A stretch of DNA of 64,000 nt, from NCBI RefSeq assembly GCF_019797765.1, contig NZ_CP081862.1:434001-498000 (forward strand), in the 5' to 3' direction. The stretch is from Cellulomonas sp. C5510. GTDB taxonomy: Bacteria > Actinomycetota > Actinomycetes > Actinomycetales > Cellulomonadaceae. Of this stretch, positions 1-9,800 are shown one piece after another (positions within the stretch are counted from its first letter, which is position 1; every line of letters begins with the position of its first letter). The notes under the pieces were generated by a model. It searched no databases and was not told where the DNA came from. It was given only the letters and a program-made list of their open reading frames with translations. A program made the position numbers and the translations under genes.

Positions 1-1
1 G

Positions 2-925
2 TACGCGTTCGCGATCTTCCACCTCGTCACGCACGGGTTCTTCAAGGCCGGCATGTTCCTCGGCGCCGGGTCGGTCATGCACGGCATGGACGACCAGACC
101 GACATGCGGCGCTTCGGCGCCCTGCGGACGTCCATGGCCATCACCTGGGTGACGTTCGGCGCCGGCTGGCTCGCCATCCTCGGCGTCCCGCCGTTCTCGG
201 GCTTCTGGTCGAAGGACAAGATCATCGAGTCCGCGTTCGTGGTCCCGGAGGGTGCCGGCGAGTGGCGGGCGTGGGTGTTCGGCCTGGTCGCGCTGATCGG
301 CGCCGGCATCACCGCGTTCTACATGTCGCGGCTGTTCTTCATGACGTTCCACGGGCGCAAGCGCTGGACCCGTGACGAGGCCGGCCACGAGCCGCACCCG
401 CACGAGTCGCCCGCGCTCATGACGATCCCGATGATCGTGCTGGCCGTCGGCTCCGTCGCGCTCGGCTTCGTGCTCCAGCTGGGCGGCGGGTTCACCACGT
501 GGCTCGAGCCCGTCACCGGGCACGTCGAGCACCACGAGCCCGTGCTGCCGGTCCTGGTCATCCAGATCGCGACCCTCGCGGTCGTCGCCGCCGGCCTGCT
601 GCTCGCGTGGCGGCAGTACGGCGCGCTGCCGGTCCCCGAGACCGCGCCCGCCGGCTCCCCGCTGACCCGCGCCGCGCGCGTCGACCTGTACCAGGACGCC
701 GTGAACGACGCCCTGCTGGTCGAGCCCGGCCGGCACCTGACCCGCTCGCTCGTGTTCGGCGACCGCACCGCGGTCGACGGGGCGTTCACGGGCCTCGGCC
801 GGCTGACGGTCGGGATCGGGGAGCTCGTGCGCAAGGTGCAGACCGGGTACGCCCGGCAGTACGCCGCCACGATGCTGCTCGGCCTGGTCGTCCTCGCGGT
901 CGTCGTCCTGGCGCCTCGGATCTGA
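2..925 (+). CDS. nuoL: NADH-quinone oxidoreductase subunit L (5' end cut off by window)
   Basis: This is the C-terminal 307 residues of the membrane proton-pumping subunit NuoL of respiratory complex I. The reading frame is open from base 2, and its first residues already read as the conserved helix FHLVTHGFFKAGMFL, so the gene starts outside the window. Several hydrophobic segments follow, then a His/Glu-rich loop (around HEPHPHESP) and the long C-terminal helical part that in this family forms the lateral arm over NuoM and NuoN. The stop is 10 bases before the proposed nuoM start, so the genes are co-transcribed. The internal ATG at 53 is not a plausible start because conserved sequence precedes it. 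Confidence 0.96.
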   Translation, partial: YAFAIFHLVTHGFFKAGMFLGAGSVMHGMDDQTDMRRFGALRTSMAITWVTFGAGWLAILGVPPFSGFWSKDKIIESAFVVPEGAGEWRAWVFGLVALIGAGITAFYMSRLFFMTFHGRKRWTRDEAGHEPHPHESPALMTIPMIVLAVGSVALGFVLQLGGGFTTWLEPVTGHVEHHEPVLPVLVIQIATLAVVAAGLLLAWRQYGALPVPETAPAGSPLTRAARVDLYQDAVNDALLVEPGRHLTRSLVFGDRTAVDGAFTGLGRLTVGIGELVRKVQTGYARQYAATMLLGLVVLAVVVLAPRI

Positions 926-935
926 GGGGATGTTG

Positions 936-2537
936 ATGTCGACTGTCGCCGTCACCACGGACGTGCCGTGGCTGACCCTCCTCATCGTGTGGCCGCTGGT
1001 CGGCGCGCTGGTGCTCTGGGCGCTGCCCGGGGCCACGGCCGCCGACGGGACCGCCACCGGTGCCCGCCGCTGGTCGCGCCAGGTCGCGCTCGGAGTCGCC
1101 CTCGTCGAGGTCGTCCTCGCGCTCGGCGCGCTGCGGGCGTTCGACACGGCCGCGGCCGGGGTGCACCAGCTCACCGAGACCCACGGGTGGATCCCGCAGC
1201 TCGGCGCCTCGTACGCCGTGGGCGTCGACGGCGTGGGGCTCGCGCTCGTCCTGCTGTCCGTCGTCCTGGTGCCGGTCGTGATCCTCGCGGCCTGGCGCGA
1301 GCAGGGCAGCGGTGAGGCCGCCACCAACCGGCTGCGGCACTACCTCGCGCTCGTGCTCGTGCTGACCGCGTTCATGGTCGCCGTGTTCGCGGCCCGGGAC
1401 GTGTTCCTGTTCTACGTGCTGTTCGAGGCCATGCTGATCCCGGTCTACTTCATGATCGGCGCGTTCGGCGGGCCGCAGCGGCGGTACGCGGCCGTGAAGT
1501 TCCTGCTGTTCTCCCTCGCGGGCGGGCTCATCATGCTGGCGGGCGTCATCGCGCTCTACCTGCAGGGCCCGCGCGGCGAGCAGGGCTTCCTGGTGGACAA
1601 CCTGGTCGGCAACCTCGACCTGTCGACCAGCACCGAGCGCTGGCTGTTCCTCGCGTTCTTCCTCGCCTTCGCGATCAAGGCGCCGATGTTCCCGGTGCAC
1701 ACGTGGCTGCCCGACGCCGCCGAGCAGGCGCCCGCGGGCACCTCGACGCTGCTGGTCGGCGTGCTCGACAAGGTCGGCACCTTCGGCATGCTCACGCTCT
1801 GCCTGCCGCTGTTCCCGGAGGCCTCCCGCTGGGCGGCGCCCGTGATCATCGTGCTGGCGATCGTGTCGATCTTCTACGGCGCGCTGCTGGCCATCGGGCA
1901 GCAGGACCTGTTCCGGCTCGTCGCGTACACGTCGGTGTCGCACTTCGGCTTCATCGTGCTGGGCATCTTCGCCTTCACGTCGACGTCCATCGCCGGCTCG
2001 TCGTTCTACATGGTCAACCACGGCCTCTCCACCGGTGCGCTGTTCCTCCTGGTCGGCTTCCTCGCCGCCCGCCGCGGGTCCGCCCGCATCGAGGACTTCG
2101 GCGGACTGCAGAAGGTCACCCCGGTGCTCGCCGGCACGTTCCTGGTCACCGGCCTGTCGGCGCTCTCGCTGCCCGGCCTGTCGACCTTCGTGTCGGAGTT
2201 CCTGGTCGTCGTCGGCACGTTCGCCGCGAACCGCCCGGCCGCGGTGGTCGCCGTCGTCGCCGTGGTGCTCGCGGCGATCTACGTGCTGTGGACGTACCAG
2301 CGCGTGTTCACCGGCCCCGTCCGCGACGAGCTCGCGGGCACCCGGGACCTCGGCGGTCGCGAGCGGTGGGTCGTCGGCCCGCTCATCGCGATCATGCTGG
2401 TGCTCGGCTTCTACCCCGCCCCGGCGCTGCGGCTGGTCGACCAGCCCGCCGCCGAGTCGGTCACGCAGGTGGGCGTCGCCGACGCCCCGGACACCCCGGT
2501 CGCGCTGACCGGTGACGACGAGGGGAGCGACCAGTGA
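936..2537 (+). CDS. nuoM: NADH-quinone oxidoreductase subunit M
   Basis: Membrane subunit of complex I, an antiporter-like proton channel. The 533-residue protein has about 14 hydrophobic segments. It carries the family signatures FYVLFEAMLIPVYFMIG with the key Glu, and FPVHTWLPDAAEQAP with the conserved HTWLPDAH-like motif. I chose ATG 936 because GAGGGG (924-929) lies 6 bases upstream; ATG 930 is in frame but directly abuts that site. The last residues (after about 510) are a short acidic tail. It sits between nuoL and nuoN and overlaps nuoN by 4 bases, which indicates translational coupling. Confidence 0.96.
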   Translation: MSTVAVTTDVPWLTLLIVWPLVGALVLWALPGATAADGTATGARRWSRQVALGVALVEVVLALGALRAFDTAAAGVHQLTETHGWIPQLGASYAVGVDGVGLALVLLSVVLVPVVILAAWREQGSGEAATNRLRHYLALVLVLTAFMVAVFAARDVFLFYVLFEAMLIPVYFMIGAFGGPQRRYAAVKFLLFSLAGGLIMLAGVIALYLQGPRGEQGFLVDNLVGNLDLSTSTERWLFLAFFLAFAIKAPMFPVHTWLPDAAEQAPAGTSTLLVGVLDKVGTFGMLTLCLPLFPEASRWAAPVIIVLAIVSIFYGALLAIGQQDLFRLVAYTSVSHFGFIVLGIFAFTSTSIAGSSFYMVNHGLSTGALFLLVGFLAARRGSARIEDFGGLQKVTPVLAGTFLVTGLSALSLPGLSTFVSEFLVVVGTFAANRPAAVVAVVAVVLAAIYVLWTYQRVFTGPVRDELAGTRDLGGRERWVVGPLIAIMLVLGFYPAPALRLVDQPAAESVTQVGVADAPDTPVALTGDDEGSDQ

Positions 2538-4333
2538 GCGCGTTCACCGTGCCCGAGATCGCCTGGGCGCAGCTGACGCCGGTGCTGCTGGTGCTGGGCG
2601 CCGCGGTGGTGGGCGTGCTCGTCGAGGCGTTCGTGCCCCGCCGGGCCCGTCGCCCCGTGCAGCTGACGCTCACGCTGGTCGCCCTGGCCGCGGCGGTCGT
2701 CGCGGTCGCGGCCCTCTGGTCGGACGTCGACGCCACCGGCGGGACCGACGTGCTCAGCGGCTCCCTGCTGGTCGACGGACCGACCCTGGTCCTCCAGGGC
2801 ACGCTGGCGCTGCTGGCCCTGCTCGCGGTGCTCGTCATCGCGGACCGTACCGACACCGGTGAGGACGCGTTCGCCCCGCAGGGCGCGGCCGTCCCCGGCT
2901 CCGGGTACGAGGAGGCCGCGCGCGTCGCCGGCCTGCAGCAGACCGAGGTCTACCCCCTGGTGCTGTTCGCGACCGGCGGCATGCTGATCTTCCCGGCCAC
3001 CGGGGACCTGCTGACGCTGTTCGTCGCGCTCGAGGTGCTGTCCCTGCCGCTGTACCTGCTGGCCGGGCTGTCCCGCCGTCGCCGCCTGCTCAGCCAGGAG
3101 GCGTCCATGAAGTACTTCCTGCTGGGGTCGTTCGCGTCCGCGCTGCTGCTGTTCGGCATCGCGCTGCTCTACGGGTTCTCCGGGTCGCTGCGGTTCGCGG
3201 ACATCGCCGAGGCCGTGCGCACCGTGACCGGCATGGACGGCCTGCTGCTCGCGGGCGCCCTGCTGGTGCTCGTCGGCCTGCTGTTCAAGGTCGGCGCCGT
3301 GCCGTTCCACTCCTGGACGCCCGACGTGTACCAGGGCGCCCCGACGCCCATCACCGGCTTCATGGCCGCGTGCACCAAGGTCGCGGCGTTCGGCGCCCTG
3401 CTCCGGGTGTTCTACGGCGTGCTGCCGGACCTGCGGTGGGACCTCGAGCCGATGATGTGGACCGTCGCCATCGCCACGATGGTGGTCGGGACGGTCGTCG
3501 CGCTCGTGCAGACCGACGTCAAGCGCGTGCTGGCGTACTCGTCGATCGCGCACGCGGGCTTCGTGCTCACCGGCGTCGTCGCGCTCACGGAGTCGGGCAT
3601 CACCGCGGTGCTGTTCTACCTGCTGGCGTACGGCGCGGCGACGATCGGCGCGTTCGGCATCGTGTCCCTGGTGCGCGAGCGCGGCTCGGTCCGCGCGGCG
3701 CAGTCCGAGCGGGTGCCGCTGCTGGTCGCGGCGGGCGCGGCGCCGGCCGGTGCCGCCGCGGTGGCGTCCGCCCCGACGGTCGGCAGCACGGTCGACGTCG
3801 CCGGGACGGGCGGCCCGGCGGGCGCGGCCGACGAGGGCGGGGAGACCGAGGAGGCGGAGCCCGGAGACGACGGCGCCGAGCCGCTCGAGGCCGAGGGCCC
3901 GGTGCTCGGCGAGGCCACGCACCTGTCGCAGTGGGCAGGGCTCGGCCGGACCAACCCGGTGCTGGCCACCACGTTCGCGCTGTTCCTGCTGTCGTTCGCC
4001 GGCATCCCGCTGACCGCCGGGTTCACCGGCAAGTTCGCCGTGTTCTCCGCGGCTGTCGACGGCGGCGCCTGGCCGCTGGCCGTGGTCGGCGTGCTCGCCT
4101 CGGCGGCTGCGGCGTTCTTCTACGTGCGGATCATCGTCCTGATGTTCTTCACCAGCCCGCACGGCGGCCCGCAGGACGGCGACGACGAGGCCCGCCCGGG
4201 TGCCGTCGTCGTGGGCTCCCAGGGCCTCGCGATCGTGGCGATCGGCCTGTGCGCGGTGCTCACCGTCGCGCTCGGCGTGTTCCCCGGCCCGGTCCTGGAC
4301 GCGATCGCCGGCGTCGCCCAGCTCCTGCCGTGA
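2534..4333 (+). CDS. nuoN: NADH-quinone oxidoreductase subunit N
   Basis: Membrane proton-pumping subunit of complex I, 599 residues. Conserved antiporter-family sequence is clear (LFKVGAVPFHSWTPDVYQGA and LQTDVKRVLAYSSIAHAGF-like text around residues 250-350). It begins with GTG overlapping the nuoM stop, with GAGGGG 8 bases upstream. Residues about 390-465 are an insertion rich in Ala, Gly, Glu and Asp between two membrane segments. It is clearly disordered, acidic and not part of the core fold. The gene is the last of the nuo operon and is followed immediately by a strong hairpin. Confidence 0.95.
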   Translation: MSAFTVPEIAWAQLTPVLLVLGAAVVGVLVEAFVPRRARRPVQLTLTLVALAAAVVAVAALWSDVDATGGTDVLSGSLLVDGPTLVLQGTLALLALLAVLVIADRTDTGEDAFAPQGAAVPGSGYEEAARVAGLQQTEVYPLVLFATGGMLIFPATGDLLTLFVALEVLSLPLYLLAGLSRRRRLLSQEASMKYFLLGSFASALLLFGIALLYGFSGSLRFADIAEAVRTVTGMDGLLLAGALLVLVGLLFKVGAVPFHSWTPDVYQGAPTPITGFMAACTKVAAFGALLRVFYGVLPDLRWDLEPMMWTVAIATMVVGTVVALVQTDVKRVLAYSSIAHAGFVLTGVVALTESGITAVLFYLLAYGAATIGAFGIVSLVRERGSVRAAQSERVPLLVAAGAAPAGAAAVASAPTVGSTVDVAGTGGPAGAADEGGETEEAEPGDDGAEPLEAEGPVLGEATHLSQWAGLGRTNPVLATTFALFLLSFAGIPLTAGFTGKFAVFSAAVDGGAWPLAVVGVLASAAAAFFYVRIIVLMFFTSPHGGPQDGDDEARPGAVVVGSQGLAIVAIGLCAVLTVALGVFPGPVLDAIAGVAQLLP

Positions 4334-4337
4334 CCCC

Positions 4338-4383
4338 CGTGGCCGCCCGGTCCGGTGCCTGCGCGCCGGGCCGGGCGGCCACG
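4338..4383. terminator. Hairpin terminator after nuoN
   Basis: Near-perfect inverted repeat with an 18-bp stem (arms 4338-4355 and 4366-4383, one G-T pair) and a 10-base loop, starting 5 bases after the nuoN stop. There is no U tract, as is usual in GC-rich actinobacteria. It marks the end of the complex I operon. Confidence 0.8.
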
Positions 4384-4412
4384 TCGGTTCTGCCCGGGCC
4401 CGCGCGGCCAGA

Positions 4413-4418
4413 TAGGTT
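4413..4418 (+). promoter_or_regulatory. Candidate -10 box (TAGGTT) of a leaderless transcript
   Basis: TAGGTT lies 6 bases upstream of the GTG start of the polyprenyl synthase. This is the spacing of actinobacterial leaderless promoters, where transcription starts at the start codon. No Shine-Dalgarno sequence precedes that GTG, which fits. Confidence 0.5.
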
Positions 4419-4424
4419 CGTCCC

Positions 4425-5429
4425 GTGACATCCCCGACCACCCTGCCGCTCGCCGACGCCGCGCTCGCCGAGCGCATCGCGGGACGCCTCGACCTGGTCG
4501 AGGAGCGTCTGCGCTCCGCCGTCGCGTACGCCGACCCGCTCGTCGACGACGCCGCGCACCACCTCGCGAACGCGGGCGGCAAGCGCCTGCGGCCGCTGCT
4601 CACGCTCCTCGCGGCCGAGCTCGGGGACGGCGCACGAGACGAGGTGCTCCAGGCGGCCGTCGTCGTCGAGCTCACCCACCTCGCGTCGCTCTACCACGAC
4701 GACGTCATGGACTCGGCGCCGCTGCGCCGGGGGGCGCCCGCCGCGCACGAGGTCTGGGGCAACTCCGTCGCGATCCTCGTCGGGGACCTGCTCTTCGCGC
4801 GTGCGTCGACCACGGTCGCCCGCCTCGGCCCCGAGGCGGTCGTCATCCAGGCCGGCACGTTCGAGCGGCTCTGCCTGGGGCAGCTCCACGAGTCCATGGG
4901 CCCGGGGGAGCACGGCGACCCGGTCCAGCACTACCTGCAGGTGCTGGCCGACAAGACCGCGTCGCTCATCGCGACGTCCGCGCGGCTCGGTGCCATGTAC
5001 GGCGGCTGCAGCCCCGAGGTCGTCGAGACCGTCGCCGCGTTCGGCGAGCGCATCGGTGTGGCGTTCCAGCTCGCCGACGACGTGCTGGACCTGACCTCCG
5101 AGGGCTCCGTCTCCGGCAAGACGCCGGGCACCGACCTGCGCGAGCAGGTGCCGACCATGCCGGTGCTGCTGCTGCGCGAGCGCGCCGCCGCCGGGGGCGA
5201 CCCGGAGGACGTCGCGCTCGTCGCCCGGCTCGACGGCGACCTGTCGGACGACGCCGTCCTCGCCGAGACCGTCGCCGCGCTGCGGGCGCACGACGTCGTC
5301 GCGGAGACCCGCCGCCGCGCGTCCGCGCTCGTCGAGGAGGCCGTCGCGGTCCTCGCGCCGCTGCCCGACGGGCCCGTCAAGGACTCGTTCGTCTCGTTCG
5401 CCGACGCCCTGGTGGACCGGGCGTCCTGA
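4425..5429 (+). CDS. Long-chain polyprenyl diphosphate synthase
   Basis: All-trans prenyltransferase that elongates an allylic diphosphate with isopentenyl diphosphate units, here most likely for the menaquinone side chain. The 334-residue protein has both aspartate-rich metal-binding motifs, DDVMD near residue 92 and DDVLD near residue 218, plus the GGKRLRP motif near residue 50. Its place directly after the complex I operon suits a quinone tail role, because complex I reduces menaquinone. Heptaprenyl-, octaprenyl- or nonaprenyl synthase (hepT/ispB-like) cannot be told apart from sequence alone. The GTG start at 4425 agrees with the leaderless promoter just upstream. Confidence 0.9.
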   Translation: MTSPTTLPLADAALAERIAGRLDLVEERLRSAVAYADPLVDDAAHHLANAGGKRLRPLLTLLAAELGDGARDEVLQAAVVVELTHLASLYHDDVMDSAPLRRGAPAAHEVWGNSVAILVGDLLFARASTTVARLGPEAVVIQAGTFERLCLGQLHESMGPGEHGDPVQHYLQVLADKTASLIATSARLGAMYGGCSPEVVETVAAFGERIGVAFQLADDVLDLTSEGSVSGKTPGTDLREQVPTMPVLLLRERAAAGGDPEDVALVARLDGDLSDDAVLAETVAALRAHDVVAETRRRASALVEEAVAVLAPLPDGPVKDSFVSFADALVDRAS

Positions 5430-5487
5430 CCGGGCGCCGGACGGCCCGCGCACAGCCGCCGTGGGCCGGGCGCGAGCAGGGGGAGGC

Positions 5488-6804
5488 ATGACAGCGGTCA
5501 CCGACCGCACGGGCGGGCGCTGCGGCGGGTGCGGGGCGGCGCTCGAGCCCGGTGCCGCGTTCTGCGGCGCGTGCGGGGCGCGGACGGCCGCGCCGGTCGC
5601 CGGGACGGCCGGGCCCGTCGCCGACGGTCCCGTGGCGCCCTCCGCAGCAGGGCCGGACCCGGTCCCGGCGTGGCACGCGTCGTCCGCGGCCGGGACGACG
5701 GTGGCGCCCGCGTGGGCCGCGGACGCCGACCTCGACGAGCTGGCGGCCCCCGTCTGGCGTCGCCTGGTCGCGCTCCTCGTCGACCAGGTCGTGGCCGGTG
5801 CCGCGGGCGGGCTCGCCACGCTGGCGGTGCTGCCGAGGCTCCGCGCCGGGGACCCCGGGTCGCTGCTGGTCCCTGCCCTCGTGCTGCTCGTCGTCGGTGC
5901 CGCGCAGTGGTTCGCCGAGGCGTTCGCGGCCCGGACCCTCGGCGGTGCGCTGCTCGGGACCCGGACGGTCTCGGCCCGCACCGGCCGGCCGGCGGGGCTG
6001 TGGGCCGTGCTCGTGCGGTCGGCGGTCCAGGGCGCCGGGGTGCTGCTCGGCGGGATCGGGCTGTACGTCGTGGCGGGGTCGGGCGCGTGGGACGAGGGCC
6101 CCACGCAGCGCGGCTGGCACGACAAGGCCGCGGGGACGCTGGTGCTCCGGGCGCCGCGACGCGGCCGGGCGCAGGGGACGGCGGAGCCCGGGACGACCCC
6201 CGCGTCGGCGACGCCCGCTGTCGTGACGTGGCAGGCCCCCGTCGCGTCGCCGCCCCCCGCCGCGTCGGCGCCCCCCGTCGCGTCGGCGGGCGTCCCCGTG
6301 CCGACGGCAGCGCGCCCCGACGGGCCGGCCTCCCCTGCTCGGCGGGAACCCGGTCCGCTGGTCGGCCGCCCGTCGGCCGGCGGGCTGCCGGAGGCCACCA
6401 TCCCCACCGTCCCCGAGCTCGGGGACCTGGAGCACACCCGGCTCGTGCGCCGCGCACCGGTGGATGGCGTTCCGGCGCCCGCCGCCCTCGCGCTCGTGCT
6501 CGGCACGGGTGAGCGGGTGGTCGTGACGCGGCCGACGCTCGTCGGGCGCCGGCCGACCGCCCCCGGCACGGCCTGGGACCTCGTGACCGTGCCGGACCCC
6601 GGTCAGTCCGTGTCGCAGACCCACCTGGAGGCCCACCCCGTCGAGGGCGGGCTCGAGGTCCTCGACCGCGGGTCGACCAACGGCACCCTGCTCGTCGACG
6701 CGGACGGCCGCCGCTGGTCGCTCCCGCCGGGCCGCCCCGCTCTGGTCGGGGCCGGCTGGACACTCGTGCTGGGCAACCTGCGCGTCGCGGTCGAGGCCGC
6801 CTGA
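5488..6804 (+). CDS. Zinc-ribbon / RDD / FHA membrane protein (paralogue 1)
   Basis: A 438-residue three-part protein. A zinc ribbon is formed by Cys12, Cys15, Cys26 and Cys29. An RDD-type membrane domain follows (about residues 85-215, hydrophobic helices and a closing GWHDKAAGT motif). Then comes a Pro/Ala-rich disordered linker and a C-terminal FHA domain (about 345-438; RRPT, SVSQTH and DRGSTNGT are visible). FHA domains bind phosphothreonine. The ATG at 5488 has GGGGAGG just upstream. A paralogue with the same architecture and identical cysteine positions lies at 12547, and the EccC and EccD-like genes lie between the two. A role in sensing or assembly for the type VII secretion system is inferred from this context. 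Confidence 0.85.
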   Translation: MTAVTDRTGGRCGGCGAALEPGAAFCGACGARTAAPVAGTAGPVADGPVAPSAAGPDPVPAWHASSAAGTTVAPAWAADADLDELAAPVWRRLVALLVDQVVAGAAGGLATLAVLPRLRAGDPGSLLVPALVLLVVGAAQWFAEAFAARTLGGALLGTRTVSARTGRPAGLWAVLVRSAVQGAGVLLGGIGLYVVAGSGAWDEGPTQRGWHDKAAGTLVLRAPRRGRAQGTAEPGTTPASATPAVVTWQAPVASPPPAASAPPVASAGVPVPTAARPDGPASPARREPGPLVGRPSAGGLPEATIPTVPELGDLEHTRLVRRAPVDGVPAPAALALVLGTGERVVVTRPTLVGRRPTAPGTAWDLVTVPDPGQSVSQTHLEAHPVEGGLEVLDRGSTNGTLLVDADGRRWSLPPGRPALVGAGWTLVLGNLRVAVEAA

Positions 6805-6812
6805 CGGGAGAG

Positions 6813-6845
6813 CCGCCGCGCCCGGCGCGCGGCCGGGTCCGGCGG
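6813..6845. terminator. Hairpin between convergent genes
   Basis: Inverted repeat CCGCCG..CCCGG / CCGGG..CGGCGG with small bulges, located between the stop of the FHA gene (6804) and the stop of the eccC gene on the other strand (6856). It probably terminates transcription in both directions. Confidence 0.55.
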
Positions 6846-6855
6846 TCCAGCGGAC

Positions 6856-9800
6856 TCAGAGCGTCGGCGGCGTCCACGCGAGCTGCACGACCTGACGACC
6901 CGCGTCCCGGGTGACGAGCTGCGCGCGCCCGGGCACGCCCGGCACGGGCTTCGCCCCGCCGACCAGGGCTCCCTCGTCCGGGCTGCCGGACAGCACGACG
7001 CCCGGCGCCGCGAGGTCGCGCAGCGCCTGCAGCACGGGCTCGTACAGCGCGCGGCCGGCACCACCGGAGCGGCGGGCGAGCACCAGGTGCAGGCCCACGT
7101 CGCCGGCCTGCGCCAGCAGCGGCACGAGGGGGGTCAGCGGGTTGCCGGTCGTGGTGGCGACCAGGTCGTAGTCGTCCACGAGCACGTACACCTCGGCGCC
7201 CGACCACCACGAGCGGTTCCGGAGCTGCTCCGGGGTCACGTCCGGCCCCGGCAGCCGCCCGCGCAGGTAGTCCGCGAGGCCCTGGATCTCGCCGGCGGCC
7301 TGCTCCTGCGTCGTGAAGTAGCCCGCGAGGTACTCCTCGGGGATCTCCCCGAGCAGCGACCGGCGGACGTCGACCGCGAAGATCTGCGCCTGCTGCGGGG
7401 TGTGCAGCCGGCGGACCTCCCGGGCGACGGCGCGCAGCAGCGCCGACTTGCCGGAGCCGCCGTCGCCGAACGCGTACAGGTGCGGCTCCTCGCGGACGTC
7501 GACGCCCACGGGGGCCAGCGCCGCCTCGTCGATACCGAGCAGGAGCCGACCGGCGTCGGCGCGGGGGTCGGCGAGGACCTGCGCGAGCGTGACCTGCTCC
7601 GGCAGCAGCCGCAGCTTCGGCGCCGCCGGCCCCTGCCAGGCGGCGTTCACCGCGTCGACCAGGTGCGTGATGCCGGCACCGAGGGTGTCGGGCGAGGGGT
7701 CGCCGTCGATGCGTGGCAGCGCGGTGAGCACGTGGTGCTTGGACACCGCGAGCCCGCGGCCGGGACGCTCCTGGGGGACGTTGACGGCCACCTTGCGGTC
7801 GATCTCGGAGTCCATGGGGTCGCCGAGCCGCAGCTCCAGCCGGGTGCCGAACAGGTCCTTCACCTGGGTCCGGAAGTCCATCCAGCGGGCCGCGGTCGCG
7901 ACCAGGTGCACCCCGAACGTGAGGCCGCGGCCGGCGAGCGCCTGGATGCGGGCCTCGAGCTCGTCGAACTCCGTGCGGACGGTCGACCAGCCGTCGACCA
8001 GGAGGAACACGTCGCCGTAGCCGTCGTCGGCGGTGCCCTGCTCGCGGCGGGTCCGGTACGTCTCGATGGAGTCGATGGCGTGCTGCCGGAAGTACCGCTC
8101 GCGCTCGTCGACGATCGACTCGACCTCGGAGACGACGCGCCGCACCACGTCCGGCTCGGCGCGCGAGGCGACGCCCGCCACGTGCGCCAGCGACGCGAGC
8201 GGGGCGAACGTGCCGCCGCCGAAGTCGAGCACGTAGACCTGCACCTCGAGCGGGGTGCGCGTCAGCGCGAGCGACGTGACGACGGACCGCAGCACCGTGC
8301 TCTTGCCGGTGCGCGGTGCGCCGACGACCGCCATGTGACCCGCCGCGCCGCCGAGCGACACGGTGAGGTTCTCGCGCCGCTGCTCCAGCGGCCGGTCGAC
8401 CGTGCCGAGCGGGACGGTCAGCGTCCCCGCGGCCCGCCAGCCGGGCGAGACCAGCCCGAGGCGCGGGTCCGCCGTCAGGTCCGGCATCAGCTCGTCGAGC
8501 GTCCGCGGCACGACCAGCGGCGGCAGCCACACCTGGTGCGCGGGCGGACCCTGGCCCTTCATGCGCTGCACCGCGATGTCGAACGTCGCGCGGGTCTCCT
8601 CCGGCTCGCTCGGCAGCACCTCGGTGGTGGCCGGCAGCTCCTCGACGCCTCCGAGCACCGGCGCGGCGGTGAACGACTCGAGCCGCCCACGGCCCGTGCC
8701 GGTGACGGCACCGCCGCCGCCCGCGGTGCGCCGCGTCCTCGGGGGCCCGGAGACGTACGCGGCGCGGAACTGGATCATCGTCGTCGTGTCGGGCTTGAGG
8801 TAGCCGGTGCCCGGGACGGGCGGCAGCGTGTACGCGTCCGGGACGCCGAGCACGGTGCGTGACTCCGCGGCCGAGAACGTCCGCAGGCCGATGCGGTACG
8901 ACAGGTGCGACTCCAGCCCGCGCAGCCTCCCTTCCTCGAGGCGCTGCGACGACAGCAGCAGGTGCATCTGCAGGGAACGACCGAGCCGGCCGATCGTCAC
9001 GAACAGGTCGACGAACTCCGGCTTGGCCGACAGCAGCTCGGAGAACTCGTCGCAGACGATCAGCAGCGCGGGCAGCGGCGCCAGGTCGGTGCGGCCGCCT
9101 CGGCGCGCCTTCTCGTAGTCCGCGACGTTCGCGAAGTTGCCCGCGGCGCGCAGCAGCTCCTGGCGGCGGACCATCTCGCCCTGCAGGGCGTCCTGCATGC
9201 GGTCGACGAGCGTGAGCTCCTCGCCGAGGTTCGTGATGATCGCCGACACGTGCGGCATGTCCGCCATGCCCGCGAACGTCGCGCCGCCCTTGAAGTCGAC
9301 GAGGACGACGTTGAGGTCCTCCGAGGAGTGCGTCAGCGCGAGCGCGAGCACCAGCGTGCGCAGCACCTCCGACTTGCCGGACCCCGTCGCGCCGATGATG
9401 AGGCCGTGCGGTCCCATGCCCTGCTGCGCGGACTCCTTGATGTCGAGGGCGACGGGCTGACCCTGCGGGGTCACGCCGATGGGCACGCGCAGCCGGTCCC
9501 GGGGGAGCCGCGGCCGCCACGCCACCGACAGGTCGAGGTCGCGGACGTCGCCGACGCCCAGCAGGTCCACGAGCTCGGAGGAGACCTCCTCGTCGGAGCG
9601 CTCCGGACCGGACTCGACGTGCAGCGGGAGCAGCCGGCGCGCGGTGGCCTCGGCGTCCGGCACGGACATCTGGTCGCCGTCCACCCGGACGGGCGCGCTG
9701 CCGAGCCGCAGCACGTCGACCGGCGCGCGCGTGGCCTCCGGGGTCGTCACGGCGGCGCCGACGTTGAGCCGCAGCGTCGTCACGTCGTCGAGCTCGCCCC

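Noticed and set aside
2411..4675. Long open frame on the minus strand over nuoN (about 754 codons)
   Set aside because: It is antisense to nuoN and the polyprenyl synthase gene, has a repetitive Arg/His/Glu-rich composition with no conserved motif, and is typical of shadow frames in GC-rich DNA.
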